Source: JBFGFG01 sp041627475 (GTDB taxonomy: Bacteria > Actinomycetota > Nitriliruptoria > Nitriliruptorales > Nitriliruptoraceae). Taken from it: a stretch of DNA of 7,630 bases. The stretch spans positions 1 through 7,630 of the forward strand of contig JBFKQZ010000150.1 of assembly GCA_041627475.1 (NCBI GenBank), written 5' to 3'. The notes beneath the pieces were generated by a model. That model saw nothing but the letters and a program-made list of their open reading frames with translations, ran no database searches and had not been told where the DNA came from. Of the stretch, positions 5,109 to 7,630 are shown piece after piece. Position 1 is the stretch's first letter. Each line of letters opens with the position of its first letter. The translations under genes were made by a program, and so were the position numbers.

Positions 5109-5674
5109 CAGGCCACCTCCGGGGCGCCGACGAGGTGGAGCAGTGGTTCGCCCCCGGCGACGTCGAAGACCATCTCGAGCTGGACGGTCGTGCCGTCACG
5201 CCGGGTGACCGCCACGGTCGCGGCGACGAGGGTCGGGTCGGGCTCGAGGTGCACGTCGAACGTGTAGGCCGCGGCGTCGACGGGGTTGTCCGGGTTCGTG
5301 ACGCCGGTGCGCAGGACCTCGGCGGCGGCTGGGTCGGCGCCGTCGAGCCACACGCCGCGGATCGGCGCGAGGTCCGGTGCGCCCTGCTGCGCCGACTCGA
5401 GCCAGGCGTCCAGGGCGGTCGCGACGGTCGTGGTGGCGGCGGCGACGCTGCCGTCGGCCGGGTCGCCGTCCTCGTCGAGGCCGAGGCGCTCGTTGAACGA
5501 CGTGTCGCTCGTGGCCGTCTCGACCGTGCCTGCCACCGGCTGCAGCGGCGGTGGCGGTGGGCTCGGTGCCTCGAGCGGCGCAAGCGCCACCTTCGCCTCG
5601 GCGCCGGCGTCGGCACAGCCGGTCGTGGCGAGGGCGAGCGCGAGCAGGGAGGGGAGGAGGGGGCGTGCGTTCAG
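5108..5674 (-). CDS. Small secreted lipoprotein of unknown function (CTG start)
   Basis: A 188-aa protein with a lipoprotein-type signal peptide: MNARPLL, then a hydrophobic stretch and TTGC with the lipidated cysteine at C20. A proline-rich linker follows (about 37-46), and then a soluble domain of about 140 residues. The C-terminal part (TFDVHLEPDPTLVAATVAV and QLEMVFDVAGGEPLLHLV) looks like antiparallel beta strands. The family is not recognised. The frame is open upstream to 6088, but the signal peptide begins at a CTG (5674-5672) that overlaps the permease stop as CTGA, matching the ATGA overlaps on either side; no ATG or GTG gives a sensible signal peptide. There is no clear ribosome binding site, so expression probably depends on coupling. 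A surface partner of the exporter or the LCP enzyme is inferred only from its position. Confidence 0.78.
   Translation of the reverse strand: MNARPLLPSLLALALATTGCADAGAEAKVALAPLEAPSPPPPPLQPVAGTVETATSDTSFNERLGLDEDGDPADGSVAAATTTVATALDAWLESAQQGAPDLAPIRGVWLDGADPAAAEVLRTGVTNPDNPVDAAAYTFDVHLEPDPTLVAATVAVTRRDGTTVQLEMVFDVAGGEPLLHLVGAPEVA
5113..5120 (-). promoter_or_regulatory. Strong ribosome binding site of the LCP gene
   Basis: On the minus strand GGAGGTGG lies inside the end of the lipoprotein gene, with its GGAGG seven bases before the ATG at 5108. It allows strong independent initiation besides the coupling given by the ATGA overlap. Confidence 0.65.
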
Positions 5675-6486
5675 CGGGCTGCCGATCGCTGGTACTGGCG
5701 GACGGAGAGGGGGACGAACACCGCGACGATGATCGCGGCCCAGATGATGGTGTAGAGCACGGGGTGCTGCAGGGACCACACGTCGGGCGGCGCGGCCATG
5801 GGGTTCGGGTTGACGTTGCCGAACAGCTGACGTGCGGCGAGCGTCACCGCCGAGACCGGGTTCCACTCGGCGAACACGCGCAACGCGGTCGGCAGGTTCT
5901 CGCTGGGCACGAAGGTGTTCGCGATGAAGGTCAGCGGGAAGATGACGATGAACGACGCGTTGTTGACGACCTCGGGGGACGGGACGAGCAACCCGACGTA
6001 GGCCATGACCCAGCTGAACGCATAGGCGAAGAGCAGGAGCAGCAGGTAGCCACCCAGCGCGTCGAGGACCGACCCGCGGATCCGCCAACCGACGACGAGC
6101 CCGGTCAGCGACATGACCACCAGCGCGAGGACGTTGTAGACGATGTCACTCGCGGTCCGGCCGACGAGCACGGCTGAGCGTGACATCGGCAGCGACCGGA
6201 ACCGGTCGATGATCCCCTTCTGCATGTCCTCCGCGAGGCCGGCGCCGGTGAAGGTCGCCCCGAAGACGACCGTCTGGGCGAAGATGCCGGCGATGAGGAA
6301 CTCGCGGTAGCCGGCCTCGAGGCCCGGGACCTGGATGGAGCCGCCGAAGACGTAGGCGAACAGCAGCACGAACATGATCGGGCTGATCAGGATGAAGACG
6401 AGGACCTCGGGGACGCGCTTGATCTTGATGAGGTTGCGCCTCGCGACGATCGCGCCGTCCAGCAGGGCCGACCGCAGCGTGTTCAT
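5671..6486 (-). CDS. ABC-2 type transport permease, DrrB-like
   Basis: A 271-aa integral membrane protein with six likely helices (about 28-48, 62-84, 114-134, 142-168, 175-194 and 242-262), the standard ABC-2 permease layout. The stretch EDMQKGIIDRFRSLPMSR (86-103), between helices 2 and 3, is characteristic of the DrrB/daunorubicin-type family and contacts the ATPase. WNPVSAVTLAARQLFGN (208-224) is also typical. Its ATG overlaps the ATPase stop as ATGA (6486-6483), with AGGTGA five bases upstream at 6496-6491. It forms the membrane part of an exporter with the preceding ATPase. Relatives move drugs, lipids or glycolipids out of the cell; the substrate here is not evident. The frame continues upstream to 6930 but that part is the shadow of the ATPase gene. 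Confidence 0.93.
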   Translation of the reverse strand: MNTLRSALLDGAIVARRNLIKIKRVPEVLVFILISPIMFVLLFAYVFGGSIQVPGLEAGYREFLIAGIFAQTVVFGATFTGAGLAEDMQKGIIDRFRSLPMSRSAVLVGRTASDIVYNVLALVVMSLTGLVVGWRIRGSVLDALGGYLLLLLFAYAFSWVMAYVGLLVPSPEVVNNASFIVIFPLTFIANTFVPSENLPTALRVFAEWNPVSAVTLAARQLFGNVNPNPMAAPPDVWSLQHPVLYTIIWAAIIVAVFVPLSVRQYQRSAAR

Positions 6487-7451
6487 GCCGTCACCTGCGC
6501 CGTGTCCTCGGGCTGTGCGCGCGAGCCCGTCAGGGTGAGGAAGGCGTCGTCGAGCGTCGGTCGGCGCAGCCCGACGTCCTCCAGCTCCACGTCGCTGCCG
6601 TCGAGGTGACGGAGGGCGGCGCGCAGTGCAGTGGGTCCGTCGTCGACGGGCGCGATGACCCGGCGCGGGCCCTCCTCGACGGTCACGTCGCCCGCAGCCA
6701 CGCTCGCCACGGCCGCCCTCGCGGCCTCGAGCTGGTGGTCGGCGACGACGACGAGCTCGATGCGGACCCCGCCGACCTGGGCCTTGAGCTCGTCGGCCGT
6801 GCCCTGCGCGATCGCCCGTCCGTGGTCGATCACGAGGATCTCGTCGGCGAGCTGGTCGGCCTCCTCGAGGTACTGGGTGGTCAGCAGCAGGGTCGTCCCC
6901 CCAGCGAGCAGCTCGCGGATCACCGACCACATCTCGAGGCGGCTGGCGGGGTCGAGCCCGGTCGTGGGCTCGTCGAGGAACAGCACCTTGGGCGTCGCGA
7001 CGAGTGCGCCGGCGAGGTCGAGCCGCCGTCGCATGCCGCCCGAGTAGCCCTTGACGGGACGGTCGCCGGCCTCGGTGAGGTCGAAGCGCTCGAGGAGCTC
7101 GCGGGCGCGGGCCCGGGACGGCTCCTTCCCGAGCTTGTAGAGCCGTCCGATCATGTCCAGGTTCTCGAACCCGGTCAGGGTCTCGTCCACGGCCGCGTAC
7201 TGCCCCGACAGGCCGATGCGTTCCCGGACGGCCTGCGGGTCGGCGAGGACGTCGTGGCCGGCGACGACGGCGCGCCCCTCGTCGGGCTCGAGGAGGGTCG
7301 CGAGGATGCGCACCGCCGTGGTCTTTCCCGCACCGTTGGGGCCGAGCAGGCCGAGGACGGTGCCCTCGGGGACCGAGAGGTCGAGGCCGTCCAGCGCGGT
7401 GACGTCGCCGTAGCGCTTCACCAGCCCCTGGGCCTCGATCACGGCGGTCAT
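6483..7451 (-). CDS. ABC transporter ATP-binding protein, DrrA-like
   Basis: A 322-aa ATPase with all family motifs: Walker A GPNGAGKTT (37-45), Q-loop glutamine Q84, signature YSGGM (136-140), Walker B VLFLDE (156-161, catalytic E161) and D-loop GLD (165-167). The switch residue is glutamine (Q193 in TTQYLEEAD) instead of histidine, a known mark of the DrrA group. The C-terminal extension of about 100 residues includes RRPTLDDAFLTLTG, matching the conserved LDEVFL region of DrrA that couples to DrrB. It acts at the cytoplasmic face, powering the permease encoded next. The ATG at 7451 has GAGGA seven bases upstream. It is the first gene of the right-hand operon. The family is clear; whether it gives drug resistance or exports an envelope component is not. 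Confidence 0.95.
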   Translation of the reverse strand: MTAVIEAQGLVKRYGDVTALDGLDLSVPEGTVLGLLGPNGAGKTTAVRILATLLEPDEGRAVVAGHDVLADPQAVRERIGLSGQYAAVDETLTGFENLDMIGRLYKLGKEPSRARARELLERFDLTEAGDRPVKGYSGGMRRRLDLAGALVATPKVLFLDEPTTGLDPASRLEMWSVIRELLAGGTTLLLTTQYLEEADQLADEILVIDHGRAIAQGTADELKAQVGGVRIELVVVADHQLEAARAAVASVAAGDVTVEEGPRRVIAPVDDGPTALRAALRHLDGSDVELEDVGLRRPTLDDAFLTLTGSRAQPEDTAQVTA

Positions 7452-7475
7452 CGCGGTGTCCTCGTCGATGCGCGC

Positions 7476-7481
7476 ACGCTA
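7476..7481 (-). promoter_or_regulatory. Possible -10 element (TAGCGT) of the ABC operon
   Basis: On the minus strand TAGCGT lies 24 bases before the ATG at 7451, leaving a short leader that holds the GAGGA site. The -35 region at the expected distance has no recognisable match. Same hexamer type as at 553, 2079, 3134 and 7616. Confidence 0.35.
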
Positions 7482-7514
7482 CTGCGACGGCATGACGGTC
7501 CGGTGGACGCCTGC

Positions 7515-7550
7515 TCGGGGCCAGCGGCCGACGAGTCGCCGCTGGTCCGA
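7515..7550. promoter_or_regulatory. Inverted repeat upstream of the ABC operon, candidate operator
   Basis: Perfect 8-bp arms ccagcggc (7521-7528) and gccgctgg (7538-7545) flank nine bases. Further out tcgg (7515-7518) pairs with ccga (7547-7550) across a small asymmetric bulge. It lies about 35-70 bases upstream of the proposed -10 of the ABC operon and between it and a probable divergent gene. DrrAB-type operons are often under local repressors (TetR or PadR families), but no regulator gene is seen in the window. A hairpin in a transcript is the alternative. Confidence 0.4.
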
Positions 7551-7615
7551 CCGGGTGAGGCGAGGGCGTCCTGACGCAGCGTTGACGGCCCCGCCTGCAC
7601 CGAGCCGTCGCTCCG

Positions 7616-7630
7616 TAGGGTGGTGCATGA
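7616..7630 (+). promoter_or_regulatory. Possible promoter and start of a divergent plus-strand gene at the window edge
   Basis: TAGGGT (7616-7621) is followed after five bases by ATG at 7627, with a GTG at 7623 as well. This resembles the TAGGGT-to-ATG arrangement before the Rieske gene and suggests a leaderless gene running out of the window. Only one codon is visible, so no coding call is made. Confidence 0.3.

Noticed and set aside
4098..5267. 389-aa plus-strand frame
   Set aside because: Antisense shadow of the LCP, lipoprotein and membrane-protein genes, typical of high-GC DNA; low-complexity Arg/His/Asp-rich composition and no domain.
6487..6930. Upstream extension of the permease frame
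   Set aside because: It overlaps the end of the ATPase gene out of frame; the ATG at 6486 with ATGA overlap and AGGTGA matches DrrB length.
6483..7451. Glutamine in place of the H-loop histidine as a sign of a dead ABC ATPase
   Set aside because: DrrA-type ATPases normally have TTQYLxEAD at this place; other catalytic motifs are intact.
6606..7574. 322-aa plus-strand frame opposite the ABC ATPase
   Set aside because: Antisense shadow; the minus strand carries complete ABC ATPase motifs.
7582..7587. TTGACG as a -35 box for the TAGGGT at 7616
   Set aside because: The gap would be 28 bases, far beyond the usual 16-19.

Overview
The window is very GC-rich with strong G/C bias at third codon positions. 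It uses GTG, TTG and probably CTG starts beside ATG, has TAnnnT-type -10 motifs close to starts, and carries actinobacterial families (LCP protein, DrrA/DrrB transporter, GT1 glycosyltransferase, tandem-ACT protein). This points to a high-GC actinobacterium (Actinomycetota), possibly a deep-branching class. There is no rRNA or marker gene to place it more exactly. I see no mobile element, CRISPR array or tRNA.

Layout: two blocks of genes converge. The left block (about 1-3554, plus strand) holds the C-terminal part of an unrecognised protein, a small Rieske [2Fe-2S] protein, a GT1-type glycosyltransferase overlapping it by ATGA, a zinc-free MDR oxidoreductase starting at TTG, and a 126-aa tandem-ACT protein. 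The first four are tightly packed and probably co-transcribed at least in part. The ACT gene has its own leader and a hairpin before it, so it is likely a separate unit.

The right block (7451-3805, minus strand) reads: DrrA-like ABC ATPase, DrrB-like ABC-2 permease, a small lipoprotein, an LCP (LytR-CpsA-Psr) protein, and a four-helix membrane protein. The first four overlap by four bases at every junction (ATGA, CTGA, ATGA), so they form one translationally coupled operon. A plausible reading is a cell-envelope module: an exporter, a surface lipoprotein, and an enzyme of the family that attaches glycopolymers to the wall. The substrate cannot be read from sequence.

Between the two 3' ends (3555-3804) lies the most unusual structure: two perfect 30-bp palindromes with the same 20-bp core, centres exactly 50 bp apart, followed by a 14-bp perfect palindrome. 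Their outer arms differ between copies but stay perfectly symmetric. Upstream of the ABC operon (7452-7630) there is an inverted repeat that could be an operator, and the extreme right edge looks like the promoter and start of a divergent plus-strand gene. I found no clear-cut novel defence or mobile system. The best candidates for follow-up are the twin palindromes, the ABC-lipoprotein-LCP operon, and the Rieske/GT1/MDR cluster whose glycosyltransferase lacks the usual donor-site histidine.
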